This document shows positions 28,783 through 39,213 of a stretch of DNA of 64,000 bases, in pieces. The notes beneath the pieces were generated by a model. It had not been told where the DNA came from. It worked only from the letters and a program-made list of their open reading frames with translations, and searched no databases. Location of the stretch: NCBI RefSeq assembly GCF_010882125.1, contig NZ_JAAGVZ010000009.1, positions 52,674 to 116,673 on the forward strand. Reading direction: 5' to 3'. This DNA comes from Peribacillus alkalitolerans. GTDB taxonomy: Bacteria > Bacillota > Bacilli > Bacillales > DSM-1321. The translations under genes and the position numbers were made by a program. Positions within the stretch are counted from its first letter, which is position 1; every line of letters begins with the position of its first letter.

Positions 28783-28959
28783 ATGAGATTCAGTGATAAG
28801 GGAAATATGAGCCATTCAGGAGAGAATCAGATATTTGGTGTAGATTTACATGATTTTATCCAAAAAGAACAAAGCTCCAATATGTTTGAACTGGCTACGG
28901 AATTTGGATTGAATATGAGGGAAGTACGAAAGTTAAAGAAGAAACTAGAACGGTCATGA
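28783..28959 (+). CDS. Conserved small protein upstream of hisS
   Basis: 58-residue protein with no assigned function. ATG 28783 follows AAGGGAGG (28768-28775). The longer in-frame ATG 28729 has no ribosome site. The N-terminal half is polar and includes QIFGVDLHDFIQKEQSS. The C-terminal half, MFELATEFGLNMREVRKLKKKLERS, looks like a helix-turn-helix end with a basic tail. B. subtilis has a small gene (yrzK) in the same position, but equivalence is not certain. Confidence 0.65.
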   Translation: MRFSDKGNMSHSGENQIFGVDLHDFIQKEQSSNMFELATEFGLNMREVRKLKKKLERS

Positions 28960-28981
28960 AATATAATTTTTCCTGCTTATC

Positions 28982-29010
28982 TTGACATTCAATCCATCGA
29001 ACATTATTAT
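28982..29010 (+). promoter_or_regulatory. Sigma-A promoter of the hisS T-box transcript
   Basis: TTGACA (28982-28987), 17-bp spacer, TATTAT (29005-29010). Transcription would start about 30 nt before the T-box Stem I. Confidence 0.8.
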
Positions 29011-29040
29011 TAAAAAAATAATAATACATATAATGATGGA

Positions 29041-29310
29041 AACCGATGAGGGAGAAAAGTAGTTGAGATACACAAGACAAGAGAGGGACGGTCACAGGCT
29101 GAAAGCGGTCCTACTTGATGACTTAATGAACGAACACTCCTTAGGCTTCGCTCTGAAAAGGTCTTTGCACCTTAGTAGGAGATGGACGTAAACAGGCGTT
29201 AACTGTTTAAAGTGGAAGTGCCTTTATAAGGCATTTCAATTAGGGTGGCACCACGGGAATCAAACTCTCGTCCCTTGTAATTTTGTATTACAAGGGACGG
29301 GAGTTTTTTT
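29041..29310 (+). ncRNA. T-box leader (tRNA-His specific) of hisS-aspS
   Basis: Classic tRNA-sensing attenuator. Stem I includes GGCTGAAAG (29097-29105) and a specifier loop with AAAGTAG on one side and GAACAC on the other, giving His codon CAC at 29135-29137. The conserved T-box AGGGTGGCACCACGGG is at 29242-29257. The terminator stem pairs CTCGTCCCTTGTAAT with ATTACAAGGGACGGGAG and ends in TTTTTTT at 29304. Uncharged tRNA-His should stabilise the antiterminator and raise hisS-aspS expression. Confidence 0.95.
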
Positions 29311-29353
29311 ATTTCTCTTGCCCACTAAAATTTCAATAAGGGAGAGATGATCC

Positions 29354-30625
29354 ATGTCCATTCAAATTCCAAGAGGTACACAAGATATATTACCTGGACA
29401 ATCTGAACTATGGCAATTCATCGAGGCGCAAGCAAGAGACTTGTGCAGAAGATATCAATATAAAGAAATTCGTACTCCTATATTCGAACATACAGAGGTG
29501 TTTCTTCGAGGTGTGGGTGATACAACTGATATTGTCCAAAAGGAAATGTATTCTTTCTTAGATCGTGGTGGTAGGGAAATCACGCTTCGTCCTGAGGGTA
29601 CAGCACCAGTGGTCCGCTCTTACATAGAGAATAAAATGTTCGGCTGGGCCACTCAACCTGTAAAACTTTTCTATTTCGGACCAATGTTCCGTTATGAACG
29701 ACCTCAAGCTGGTCGATTCAGACAATTTGTTCAATTTGGGGTTGAGGCATTGGGAAGTGCGGACCCGGCCATTGATGCAGAAGTATTGGCATTGGCAATG
29801 GGAATGTATAAAGGAATGGGATTGAAAAGTTTAAAGCTTGTGATTAATAGCCTTGGAGACCGAGAAAGCAGAACAATGCACCGAGAGGCTCTTTTCAATC
29901 ACTTCCAACCTAGGATTGGGGAATTCTGTAGTGATTGTCAGAATCGTCTAGAAAAGAATCCTTTAAGGATCCTGGATTGTAAAAAGGATCGTGACCATGA
30001 ATTAATGGCATCTGCACCTTCAATTCTTGAGTATTTGAATGAAGATTCCAAAGCATATTTTACTAAAGTACAAGAGCATTTAAATTCACTTGAAATTGAA
30101 TTTGAAGTCGATCCTACACTAGTACGTGGTTTGGATTATTACAACCACACTGCTTTTGAAATCATGAGCACTTCAGAAGGATTTGGAGCCATTACGACTC
30201 TTTGTGGAGGCGGAAGGTACAATGGTTTGATGGAAGAGCTCGGAGGTCCTGAGACTCCGGGGATCGGATTTGCCATGAGTATTGAAAGATTGATTGCAGC
30301 ATTGGATGCAGAACAGGTTAGACCTGTTTGGGATGATAGCATTGATTGTTACGTGGTTAGTTTAGGGGAAGCCGCAAAAGATTTCTCAGTTAAACTCGTA
30401 TATGAATTAAGAAGAAAAGGTTTTTCAGCCGAGAAGGATTACAGTGATCGTAAGACTAAGGCACAATTTAAAGCGGCCGATCGTTTAAATGCAAAATATG
30501 TTGCCGTGTTGGGAGATGATGAACTTGCCAAGCAAGTCATCAATGTGAAAAACATGGAGACAGGCGAACAAAGAGAAGTGGAACTTGATCAGTTTATAGA
30601 AAAATTCATGGAAATGCAGCGCTAA
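29354..30625 (+). CDS. hisS: Histidine--tRNA ligase
   Basis: Class II synthetase, 423 residues. Motif 1 region near [16 protein letters not shown]. Motif 2 [20 protein letters not shown] near residue 105. Histidine-binding loop [12 protein letters not shown] near 259 and motif 3 [29 protein letters not shown] near 287. The C-terminal anticodon-binding domain follows. ATG 29354 follows GGGAGAG. Controlled by the His T-box and co-transcribed with aspS 17 bp downstream. Confidence 0.97.
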   Translation: MSIQIPRGTQDILPGQSELWQFIEAQARDLCRRYQYKEIRTPIFEHTEVFLRGVGDTTDIVQKEMYSFLDRGGREITLRPEGTAPVVRSYIENKMFGWATQPVKLFYFGPMFRYERPQAGRFRQFVQFGVEALGSADPAIDAEVLALAMGMYKGMGLKSLKLVINSLGDRESRTMHREALFNHFQPRIGEFCSDCQNRLEKNPLRILDCKKDRDHELMASAPSILEYLNEDSKAYFTKVQEHLNSLEIEFEVDPTLVRGLDYYNHTAFEIMSTSEGFGAITTLCGGGRYNGLMEELGGPETPGIGFAMSIERLIAALDAEQVRPVWDDSIDCYVVSLGEAAKDFSVKLVYELRRKGFSAEKDYSDRKTKAQFKAADRLNAKYVAVLGDDELAKQVINVKNMETGEQREVELDQFIEKFMEMQR

Positions 30626-30642
30626 TAGAGGAGGAACAGCAT

Positions 30643-32418
30643 ATGTACGGTAGATCATACTTCTGTGGTGAAGTGACAGAACAAGCAATTGGGGAAGAAA
30701 TAGTAGTAAAAGGATGGGTTCAAAAGCGTCGTGACCTTGGTGGATTAATCTTTATTGACCTACGTGACCGTACAGGTCTAGTACAGGTTGTTTTTAATCC
30801 GGATTTTTCGAAGGATGCGCTTGAAATTGCAGAAAAAATCCGTAGTGAATATGTTTTGGATATAAAAGGGAATGTAGTGGCTCGTCAAGAAGGTACTGTA
30901 AATCCAAAAATGAAGACAGGAAGAATTGAGATTCATGCTTCTCAAATATCTATCATTAATGAAGCGAAAACCCCTCCATTTATGATTGATGACAAAACCG
31001 ATGTTTCGGAAGATGTCCGTCTTAAATATCGATATTTAGATCTTCGTCGCCCAATGATGTTTGAAACATTGAAAATGCGCCATCAAGCGACACAAACCAT
31101 TCGTAATTTCTTAGATAGTGAAGGGTTCTTAGATATTGAGACACCTATCCTAACAAAAAGCACGCCTGAAGGGGCTCGTGATTATCTAGTGCCTAGTCGT
31201 GTTCATGAGGGAGAATTCTATGCTCTTCCTCAATCACCTCAGTTATTTAAACAATTATTGATGGTTTCTGGGGTTGAACGATATTATCAGATAGCAAGAT
31301 GCTTCCGTGATGAGGATCTACGAGCAGACCGTCAGCCAGAATTCACTCAAATCGATATTGAAACAAGCTTCATGAGTCAAGAAGATATCATGTCTATGAC
31401 TGAGAATATGATGGCGAAAGTCATGAAAGAAGTAAAAGGGTTGGATGTAACATTACCATTCCCACGCCTTACTTTCGATGACGCAATGAATCGCTATGGA
31501 TCCGATAAACCAGATACTCGTTTTGAAATGGAATTAGTCAATATTTCAGAACTTGTGAAGGATTCAAGTTTTAAAGTGTTCTCAGGAGCAGTAGAAAATG
31601 GTGGAGAAGTAAAGGCCATCAATGTAAAAGGTGCTGCCCCTAAGTATTCTCGTAAGGACATTGATGCTCTTGGAGAATTTGCTGCTGTTTATGGAGCAAA
31701 GGGATTAGCTTGGATGAAGGTAGAAGCCGACGGATTAAAAGGACCGATTTCAAAGTTCTTTGAAGGTGAAGCTGGTGAGGCTTTAAGCAAAACCTTAGAA
31801 GCTGTAGAAGGCGACCTTTTATTATTCGTAGCAGATAAAAAGAATGTTGTCGCTGATGCACTAGGTGCATTACGTTTAAAACTTGCAAAGGAACTTGGCT
31901 TGATTGATCAGAGCAAATTTAATTTCCTTTGGGTTACTGAATGGCCACTTCTTGAATATGATGCAGAGGCAGAGAGATATTCTGCTGCTCACCATCCATT
32001 TACAATGCCTGTTCGTGAAGACATAGAAAAATTAGATACTGACCCTAGCAGTGTCAAAGCATATGCTTATGATTTAGTGCTAAATGGGTATGAATTAGGT
32101 GGCGGATCCCTACGTATTTTTGAAAAAGAAATTCAGGAGAAAATGTTCTCTTTATTAGGATTCTCACCAGAAGAAGCTATAGCACAATTTGGATTCTTAT
32201 TGGAAGCATTCGAATATGGGACTCCTCCACACGGTGGAATTGCGTTAGGTCTGGACAGACTTGTGATGTTATTAGCTGGCAGAACAAACCTACGTGACAC
32301 GATTGCTTTCCCTAAAACGGCAAGCGCGAGTTGCCTCCTAACGAATGCACCAGGTAAGGTAAGTGATGCTCAACTAGATGAACTAAATTTAGCTGTAGTA
32401 TCAAAAAAAAGTGAGTAA
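30643..32418 (+). CDS. aspS: Aspartate--tRNA ligase
   Basis: Class II synthetase, 591 residues, bacterial type with a GAD insertion. The N-terminal OB anticodon-binding domain has [21 protein letters not shown]. Motif 2 is [19 protein letters not shown] near residue 223. C-terminal motif 3 is [27 protein letters not shown] near 530. ATG 30643 follows GAGGAGG. It shares the T-box transcript with hisS, so aspartate charging capacity is coupled to histidine supply. The 6S RNA gene follows. Confidence 0.97.
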   Translation: MYGRSYFCGEVTEQAIGEEIVVKGWVQKRRDLGGLIFIDLRDRTGLVQVVFNPDFSKDALEIAEKIRSEYVLDIKGNVVARQEGTVNPKMKTGRIEIHASQISIINEAKTPPFMIDDKTDVSEDVRLKYRYLDLRRPMMFETLKMRHQATQTIRNFLDSEGFLDIETPILTKSTPEGARDYLVPSRVHEGEFYALPQSPQLFKQLLMVSGVERYYQIARCFRDEDLRADRQPEFTQIDIETSFMSQEDIMSMTENMMAKVMKEVKGLDVTLPFPRLTFDDAMNRYGSDKPDTRFEMELVNISELVKDSSFKVFSGAVENGGEVKAINVKGAAPKYSRKDIDALGEFAAVYGAKGLAWMKVEADGLKGPISKFFEGEAGEALSKTLEAVEGDLLLFVADKKNVVADALGALRLKLAKELGLIDQSKFNFLWVTEWPLLEYDAEAERYSAAHHPFTMPVREDIEKLDTDPSSVKAYAYDLVLNGYELGGGSLRIFEKEIQEKMFSLLGFSPEEAIAQFGFLLEAFEYGTPPHGGIALGLDRLVMLLAGRTNLRDTIAFPKTASASCLLTNAPGKVSDAQLDELNLAVVSKKSE

Positions 32419-32436
32419 TTTCCTATATGACTTCAC

Positions 32437-32466
32437 TTGAATTTTCAATGTTTCATATGCTATGAT
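32437..32466 (+). promoter_or_regulatory. Sigma-A promoter of the 6S RNA gene
   Basis: TTGAAT (32437-32442), 18-bp spacer, TATGAT (32461-32466), with predicted start near 32473. Confidence 0.75.
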
Positions 32467-32472
32467 GTTACC

Positions 32473-32715
32473 AATAAGCGAGAGTCCTGATGTGTACGTC
32501 ACCATAACCTATAAGTTTTGACCGAACACTTATAGTTACGGGAGCTTACGTTTCAAAGCTGCGTAAATGCCTCATCTCGAAGGGGACTTACAAAAGCCTA
32601 GAACAAGGCACCCACCTGCGTAGAGCGGGTTCAAAACGAAGGAGGAACGGCACGATTGGGGCTCTTGCGTCCTTATATGAGTAATCACCTGTACAGGAAA
32701 CTGTACAGGTTTTTT
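32473..32715 (+). ncRNA. ssrSA: 6S RNA (BsrA/SsrSA type)
   Basis: RNA regulator that traps sigma-A RNA polymerase by mimicking an open promoter. Recognised from position (between aspS and tcdA, as B. subtilis bsrA) and from conserved strings: GTCCTGATGTG, ATAAGTTTTGACCGAACAC, CTGCGTAAATGCC and AAGGCACCCACCTG. It ends with a perfect hairpin, ACCTGTACAG (32687-32696) and CTGTACAGGT (32701-32710), then TTTTT. Mature ends are not determined. The body is probably about 200 nt. Confidence 0.88.
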
Positions 32716-32870
32716 GGTGTTTTATAACCAGTAGGATGTACTATGGGGTGAATAGGGTAAAGTAATGAAGAGCGTCATTCCCATCATGAATGTAAGGGGA
32801 AGTGACTAATTCTAAATGTTAATCAAACCTTAAGTCTTCTAATAGTATAAAGAATAACTTTCTGAAGTCT

Positions 32871-33210
32871 GAGCAGTGTCTAGTTCCAGGCGCCCAGCGA
32901 CTAGTGTGCTTCCGCCCCCTCCTTACGATAAGTCAACATCGAATCACTATCGTTCTTCGTGTTGTCTAGCTTCGAGCGCCATCGGCTCGAGGTCATAAGC
33001 CAATCCGTCCGGAAGGTAAAAACCAAACTTCCAGCCGGCTCGTCTTATGCTGGTCGCCGATAAGCTGGCGCTCTACGCATTTCAGGCTTCCTTTATCTCA
33101 TACGGGGTTCGTCCAGCTCATACGTCGCTAAACACAAAGGAAGGCTTCTTAGAATTAACCTCGCAGGAACAATCGGCTTTTTGATTGTTCCGAGGGCGCT
33201 TCCACTTTTC
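32871..33210. repeat. Dispersed repeat copy interrupted by a nested palindromic element
   Basis: The outer part begins GAGCAGTGTCTAG and matches the repeat at 19945-20075, including CTTACGATAAGTCAACATCG. Between CGTTCTTCGTGTT (ending 32963) and TTCCTTTATCTCAT (from 33088) lies about 125 nt absent from the other copy. That insert carries inverted ends GAGCGCCA (32974-32981) and TGGCGCTC (33066-33073), plus inner pairs CATAAG/CTTATG and CCGGAAG/CTTCC. It looks like one repeat family that landed inside another. Confidence 0.75.
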
Positions 33211-33292
33211 TGATAGAAATACTTGTATTAATCAATAGATATGTTATAGTACTGATTGAATCAGTCGTAGATATAATAATGGAGTTGATCAT

Positions 33293-34063
33293 ATGCTACA
33301 TCAATTTTCAAGAAATGAATTGGCCATCGGTAAAGAAGGCCTTGAAAAGATGAAAAATACAACTGTTGCTATATTAGGAATCGGTGGGGTCGGCTCGTTC
33401 TCAGTTGAAGCATTGGCACGTTCAGGTGTCGGTCGTTTGATACTTGTAGACAAAGATGATGTAGACATCACGAATGTAAATAGACAGCTTCACGCTCTAT
33501 TGTCCACTGTAGGCAAATTTAAAGCTGACTTAATGAAAGAAAGAGTCCAGGACATCAATCCAGAGTGTGAAGTCATTTCTTTAAAAATGTTTTATACCGA
33601 AGAAACCTATGAAGAGTTTTTCAGTTATAACCTTGACTATGTGATTGATGCTTCAGATACGATTTCTTATAAAATCCATTTAATGAAGGAATGCTTGAAT
33701 CGTAACATACCAATCATTTCTAGCATGGGTGCAGCAAATAAGATGGATCCTACACGCTTTCAAATTGCGGATATATCCAAAACACATACAGATCCGATTG
33801 CGAAAGTCATCCGTACACGACTTCGTAAAGAAGGAATTAAAAAAGGGATACCAGTTGTTTTCTCCGATGAAAGCCCAATTGTCATCCGTGAAGAGGTTCG
33901 TAAAGAAGTCGGTAAAGATGATGCTGTTATCCGTAAAGCAAAAATGCCACCTTCCTCCAATGCTTTTGTTCCTTCAGTAGCTGGATTAGTAGCGGCTAGT
34001 TGGGTAGTGAGGGAAATACTAAAGGATGTTAAAGTCGTACGTGTCAGTGATGAAAATAAGTAA
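33293..34063 (+). CDS. tcdA: tRNA threonylcarbamoyladenosine dehydratase
   Basis: E1-like enzyme that cyclises t6A37 to ct6A in tRNAs reading ANN codons. 256 residues. Rossmann/adenylation motif VAILGIGGVGSFSVEALARSG near residue 24, LVDKDDVDITNVNRQ near 49, and ISSMGAANKMDPTRFQ near 142. ATG 33293 follows GGAG. Corresponds to B. subtilis yrvM, downstream of the 6S RNA. Convergent with rarA across a shared hairpin. Confidence 0.94.
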   Translation: MLHQFSRNELAIGKEGLEKMKNTTVAILGIGGVGSFSVEALARSGVGRLILVDKDDVDITNVNRQLHALLSTVGKFKADLMKERVQDINPECEVISLKMFYTEETYEEFFSYNLDYVIDASDTISYKIHLMKECLNRNIPIISSMGAANKMDPTRFQIADISKTHTDPIAKVIRTRLRKEGIKKGIPVVFSDESPIVIREEVRKEVGKDDAVIRKAKMPPSSNAFVPSVAGLVAASWVVREILKDVKVVRVSDENK

Positions 34064-34067
34064 TAGA

Positions 34068-34111
34068 AAAGCTCAAGCTTCACTACCTTTTGGTTGTGAA
34101 GCTTGAGCTTT
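34068..34111. terminator. Bidirectional terminator hairpin of tcdA and rarA
   Basis: AAAGCTCAAGCTTCAC (34068-34083) pairs with GTGAAGCTTGAGCTTT (34096-34111). The right arm lies inside the last codons of rarA, whose stop is at 34083-34085. T-rich tails occur on both sides. Confidence 0.85.
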
Positions 34112-35369
34112 CGATTTTTTCATGGACTTGAGCCAATGCTTGCTCAAATTTCCCTGTTTTTTTCGGCTTATAGTATTTTTTATGCTTAATTTTTTCTGGT
34201 AGATACTGTTGTTGCACCCAACCACTCTCGTAATCATGTGGATATAGATATTCGAGACCTCTTCCAAGGTCTTTTGCGCCTTTATAATGAGCATCCTTCA
34301 AATGATCTGGCACATCTCCACTGATGCCTTTACAAATGTCACTTATTGCAGCATCCAAAGCACTATACGCAGAATTTGATTTTGGAGATAGGCTAAGCTC
34401 AATCACAGAATTCGCTAAAGGAATCCTTGCTTCAGGAAATCCCAGTCGCTCTGCTGCCTGGACAGCTGCTAGTGCCCTTGGTCCGGCTTGAGGATTGGCA
34501 AGTCCGATATCTTCGTAAGCAATAACGACAAGCCTTCTACTGATGCTCACTAAATCCCCTGCTTCCACAAGCCTTCCTAAGTAATGAAGGGCAGCATTCA
34601 CATCGCTACCGCGGATCGATTTTTGGAATGCTGAAAGGACATCATAATGTGCATCTCCATCTTTGTCATGGGAAAAACTTTTCTTTTGGATGCATTCCTC
34701 TGCATCTCCTACTGTAATACGGATAATTCCATCTTCGTCAGGTTGAGTTGAGGACACGGCTAATTCGAGTGCGTTAAGGGCACTTCGCACATCACCAAAA
34801 GAAGCAATTGCTAGGTGATGTAAAGCTTCCTCTTCTACTACGGTATTAAGCTTTCCTAAACCTCTTTCTTCATCTTCCAGCGCCCTCTTTAGTGATTGCA
34901 AGATTTCATCCTCTTCAAGCGGTTTCAACTCAAAGATTTGACATCTACTACGAATGGCAGGGTTTATTGCATGATAAGGATTGCTTGTAGTCGCTCCGAT
35001 AAGGACAATGCTACCGTTCTCAAGGTGAGGGAGTAGGAAATCCTGTTTAGCTTTATCCAATCGATGGACTTCATCAAGAAGAAGAATGACTTTCCCTGAC
35101 ATTTTTGCTTCTTGAACGACAATTTCCATATCTTTTTTATTATTTGTGACAGCATTTAGAGTTCGAAAAGCATATTTCGTGCTTCCGGCAATCGCGCTGG
35201 CAATGGAAGTTTTGCCAACCCCAGGAGGCCCATATAGAATCATGGAAGAGAGTTGTTTTGCAATGACCATTCTGCGAATGATTTTTCCTTCCCCTACCAA
35301 ATGCTTTTGTCCGATGATTTCATCTATGGAACGAGGGCGCATCCGGAATGCGAGTGGTTTTATACTCAT
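34083..35369 (-). CDS. rarA: Replication-associated recombination protein RarA (MgsA)
   Basis: AAA+ ATPase of the clamp-loader-related RarA/WRNIP1 family acting at stalled forks. 428 residues. MRPRSIDEIIGQKHLVGEG start, Walker A LYGPPGVGKTS near residue 45, Walker B LLLDEVHRLDKAKQD near 97, sensor GATTSNPYHAIN, and the C-terminal tetramerisation region with ALAAVQAAERLGFPEARIPLA. ATG 35369. Corresponds to B. subtilis yrvN. Divergent from cymR. Confidence 0.95.
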   Translation of the reverse strand: MSIKPLAFRMRPRSIDEIIGQKHLVGEGKIIRRMVIAKQLSSMILYGPPGVGKTSIASAIAGSTKYAFRTLNAVTNNKKDMEIVVQEAKMSGKVILLLDEVHRLDKAKQDFLLPHLENGSIVLIGATTSNPYHAINPAIRSRCQIFELKPLEEDEILQSLKRALEDEERGLGKLNTVVEEEALHHLAIASFGDVRSALNALELAVSSTQPDEDGIIRITVGDAEECIQKKSFSHDKDGDAHYDVLSAFQKSIRGSDVNAALHYLGRLVEAGDLVSISRRLVVIAYEDIGLANPQAGPRALAAVQAAERLGFPEARIPLANSVIELSLSPKSNSAYSALDAAISDICKGISGDVPDHLKDAHYKGAKDLGRGLEYLYPHDYESGWVQQQYLPEKIKHKKYYKPKKTGKFEQALAQVHEKIESSSFTTKR

Positions 35370-35474
35370 TTAGATAATTCCCCCAGATTTTATCTTAATA
35401 CTTTCTAATACAATCGGTTTTATATACTTTACCATAATGTATAATATAGATAAAATGCATTACTTTTAGTTGTA

Positions 35475-35483
35475 TGCTATAAT
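35475..35483 (+). promoter_or_regulatory. Extended -10 promoter of cymR
   Basis: TGCTATAAT (35475-35483) is a perfect TATAAT with an upstream TG. No good -35 is present, as often with extended -10 promoters. It lies about 110 bp upstream of cymR. Confidence 0.6.
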
Positions 35484-35592
35484 TTCAAAAGTCTTTCATA
35501 CTATGGGAGCTATAGTACCTAAAGGTTTTATCTACTTATGTTCATACGAATAACTTAAGTTGCTACTTTATATATATTGAGGTGCCAGAAAA

Positions 35593-36012
35593 ATGAAAAT
35601 TTCTACTAAGGGACGCTATGGACTTACAATCATGATTGAATTAGCACGTAAGCATGGTGAAGGCCCGACATCATTAAAGTGTATTGCACAAACACATGAT
35701 TTGTCAGAGCATTACTTGGAACAACTGATTGCCCCGCTTCGTAATGCAGGACTTGTAAAGAGTATCCGAGGCGCTTACGGAGGATATGTACTGGCAAAGG
35801 AACCGAACCAAATCACATCTGGAGATATCATTCGAGTACTAGAAGGTCCGATTACACCTGTTGAAGGAATTGAGGATGAAGAACCTGCAAAACGTGAATT
35901 ATGGATTAGGATCCGTGACGCGATTAAAGATGTATTGGATAGTACCACACTTGAGGATTTGGCTAGTTACACAGAAGATGGAAACAATGATTCTTATATG
36001 TTTTATATTTAA
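35593..36012 (+). CDS. cymR: CymR, Rrf2-family cysteine metabolism repressor
   Basis: Master repressor of sulfur amino acid genes, acting with CysK in B. subtilis. 139 residues. An N-terminal winged helix opens MKISTKGRYGLTIMIELA. The Rrf2 wing appears as SIRGAYGGYVLAKEPNQIT near residue 57. It lacks the Fe-S cysteines of IscR (one Cys near residue 28 only), as expected for CymR. Followed by iscS and mnmA, as in B. subtilis. A matching 27-bp operator lies at 59127 in this window. Confidence 0.92.
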   Translation: MKISTKGRYGLTIMIELARKHGEGPTSLKCIAQTHDLSEHYLEQLIAPLRNAGLVKSIRGAYGGYVLAKEPNQITSGDIIRVLEGPITPVEGIEDEEPAKRELWIRIRDAIKDVLDSTTLEDLASYTEDGNNDSYMFYI

Positions 36013-36045
36013 ATTTAAGCTTGATGGTTGGAAGGAGAATTATCG

Positions 36046-37188
36046 GTGGAACGCATTTATTTAGACAATGCTGCAACAACCCCAATGCATCCTAAGGTCA
36101 TTGAAGAGACGCTGACAGTCATGCAATCGCATTTTGGAAATCCTTCGAGCATCCACTCCTTTGGGAGAGAATCAAGAAAATTATTGGATGACGCCCGAAC
36201 AGTATTGGCTAAAAGCATCGGTGCGAAACAAACAGAAATTCTTATTACTAGCGGTGGTACGGAAGCGGATAACACAGCTATTATTGGGGTTGCTGAAGCG
36301 AATAAGCACCGGGGACGCCATATTATTACTACAGCAATTGAGCATCATGCGGTGCTGCATACGTGCGCTTTTCTTGAAAAACAAGGATATGAAGTTACTT
36401 ACTTACCAGTAGATGTTAGAGGGAAAATTAGTTTTGAAGATCTGCAACAGGCCCTTAGGGAAGATACCATCCTTGTTACCATCATGTTTGGTAATAATGA
36501 GGTAGGTACCATCCAGGAGATTCAAAAAGTAGGTGCAATGCTTAAGGATCATTCGGCATTCTTCCACACGGATGCAGTACAAGCTTATGGAATTTTATCG
36601 ATTGATGTGTCTGAATTAGGAGTCGACTTATTATCTGTTTCTTCTCATAAAATAAATGGTCCAAAAGGAATTGGATTTTTATATGTAAGGGAGGGTGTAA
36701 AAATTACACCTTTATTATACGGAGGAGAGCAGGAAAGGAAGCGCCGAGCCGGAACAGAGAATATCCCTGGAATTGTAGGATTTGCGAAGGCTGCAGAGCT
36801 TGCTTATGAATCACTCGAAACAAAAGTGGAAACCTATCTTTCTTTTAAAAGAAGAATAATCGATATATTTTTAGAAGAAAACATTCCCTTTTCAGTGAAT
36901 GGCGACACCAATAGCGCACTTCCACATGTATTGAATATTAGCTTTCCAGGCACCAATGTAGAAGCCATGCTTGTAAACCTTGATTTAGCTGGCATAGCAG
37001 TATCGAGCGGGTCTGCTTGTACTGCGGGATCTATAGACCCTTCACACGTATTGGTAGCCATGTTTGGCAAAGGGGCAGACCAAACTAAGAATTCTATTCG
37101 CTTTAGCTTTGGCATGAATAATACAGTAGAACAAGTAGAAAAAGCGGCTAGGGAAACAAGTAAAATCGTTAAACGATTAATAAGATAG
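36046..37188 (+). CDS. iscS: Cysteine desulfurase IscS/YrvO (tRNA thiolation type)
   Basis: PLP enzyme providing persulfide sulfur, most likely to MnmA encoded 15 bp downstream. GTG 36046 is chosen because AAGGAG (36032-36037) lies 8 bases upstream. The earlier TTG 36028 would place that site inside the coding region. 380 residues (B. subtilis YrvO 379). VERIYLDNAATTPMHP start, SGGTEADN cofactor motif, PLP lysine in SSHKINGPKG near residue 202, and catalytic Cys in SSGSACTAGS near 325. A second desulfurase, nifS, sits at the left edge of the window. Confidence 0.95.
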   Translation: MERIYLDNAATTPMHPKVIEETLTVMQSHFGNPSSIHSFGRESRKLLDDARTVLAKSIGAKQTEILITSGGTEADNTAIIGVAEANKHRGRHIITTAIEHHAVLHTCAFLEKQGYEVTYLPVDVRGKISFEDLQQALREDTILVTIMFGNNEVGTIQEIQKVGAMLKDHSAFFHTDAVQAYGILSIDVSELGVDLLSVSSHKINGPKGIGFLYVREGVKITPLLYGGEQERKRRAGTENIPGIVGFAKAAELAYESLETKVETYLSFKRRIIDIFLEENIPFSVNGDTNSALPHVLNISFPGTNVEAMLVNLDLAGIAVSSGSACTAGSIDPSHVLVAMFGKGADQTKNSIRFSFGMNNTVEQVEKAARETSKIVKRLIR

Positions 37189-37194
37189 AGATGA

Positions 37195-38319
<1,125 letters not shown>

Positions 38320-38326
38320 TGCAACT

Positions 38327-38358
38327 AATCCCTCTGTCACATAGGCAGAGGGATTTTT
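38327..38358 (+). terminator. Intrinsic terminator after mnmA
   Basis: AATCCCTCTG (38327-38336) pairs with CAGAGGGATT (38346-38355) and is followed by TTT. Confidence 0.9.
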
Positions 38359-38406
38359 AACTATCATATGGGGTCTGACCCTATTCAGCTATTCAGCCTG
38401 TTGTTG

Positions 38407-38415
38407 TGGTATACT
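38407..38415 (+). promoter_or_regulatory. Extended -10 promoter of yrrB
   Basis: TGGTATACT (38407-38415) matches TGnTATAAT closely and lies 35 bp upstream of the ATG. The -35 region is weak. Confidence 0.5.
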
Positions 38416-38450
38416 GTTTAGTAGAATTTTTGGATAGTGAGGAGTTTATT

Positions 38451-39113
38451 ATGGATAAGAATCAACAAGGTATTCAGTTTATGAAAGAAGGAAAATGGGA
38501 GGATGCAGTTAAAGTATTCTCAGAAGTAATAGAGGAAAATCCGAATGATCCTGTTGGCTATATTAACTTCGGAAATGTATTGACTGCTGTAGGAGAACTA
38601 CAAAAAGCTGAGAATTTCTTCAAAAAGGCAATCGAGCTGGACGAAAAAGCTGGGGCTGCCTATTATTCTTTAGGAAATTTATATTTTGATGCAGAAAAGC
38701 TAATAGAAGCAAAAGATATGTTTGAAAAATCACTACGTGCCGGCCTTGATAATGCCGATACGTACTTTATGCTTGGCATGACTTTATTAAGTTTGGATCA
38801 GCCGAAACTCGCGATGCCCTATTTACAACGAAGTGTAGAATTAAATCCTGAGGATGCCGATGCCCGTTTCCAATATGCATTGTGTCTGGCGAACGCTGAA
38901 ATGTATGAAGAGCTAATCAATGAATTAAATGAAGTCATCAAGCTTGCTCCTGACCATTCAGATGCTTATTACAATTTAGGAGTGGCCTATGCGGGCTATA
39001 AAGAGGATTTAGAGGCTTCGTTAGGATATTTCCAAAAAGCACTCGAAATCCAGCCTGATCATGTTCTAGCTGCAAACGGTAAGAAAATGGTTGAAGCGGC
39101 GATGAATGAATAA
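38451..39113 (+). CDS. yrrB: Tetratricopeptide repeat protein, YrrB-like
   Basis: 220-residue protein made almost entirely of TPR units (about six), for example AENFFKKAIELDEKAGAAYYSLGNLY and EASLGYFQKALEIQPDHVLAANG. ATG 38451 follows GAGGAG. The longer in-frame start at 38406 lies in the promoter. Cytoplasmic scaffold. Partners unknown. Genome position between mnmA and recD2 matches B. subtilis yrrB. Confidence 0.92.
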   Translation: MDKNQQGIQFMKEGKWEDAVKVFSEVIEENPNDPVGYINFGNVLTAVGELQKAENFFKKAIELDEKAGAAYYSLGNLYFDAEKLIEAKDMFEKSLRAGLDNADTYFMLGMTLLSLDQPKLAMPYLQRSVELNPEDADARFQYALCLANAEMYEELINELNEVIKLAPDHSDAYYNLGVAYAGYKEDLEASLGYFQKALEIQPDHVLAANGKKMVEAAMNE

Positions 39114-39213
39114 AAAGTAGAATTTATTGCTTAGATTGAAATGGGAATCCCTTTTTCATCTACGTAAATATATAATGATTACAAACAAAGTAATAATTTA
39201 AGGAGGGAAGAAC

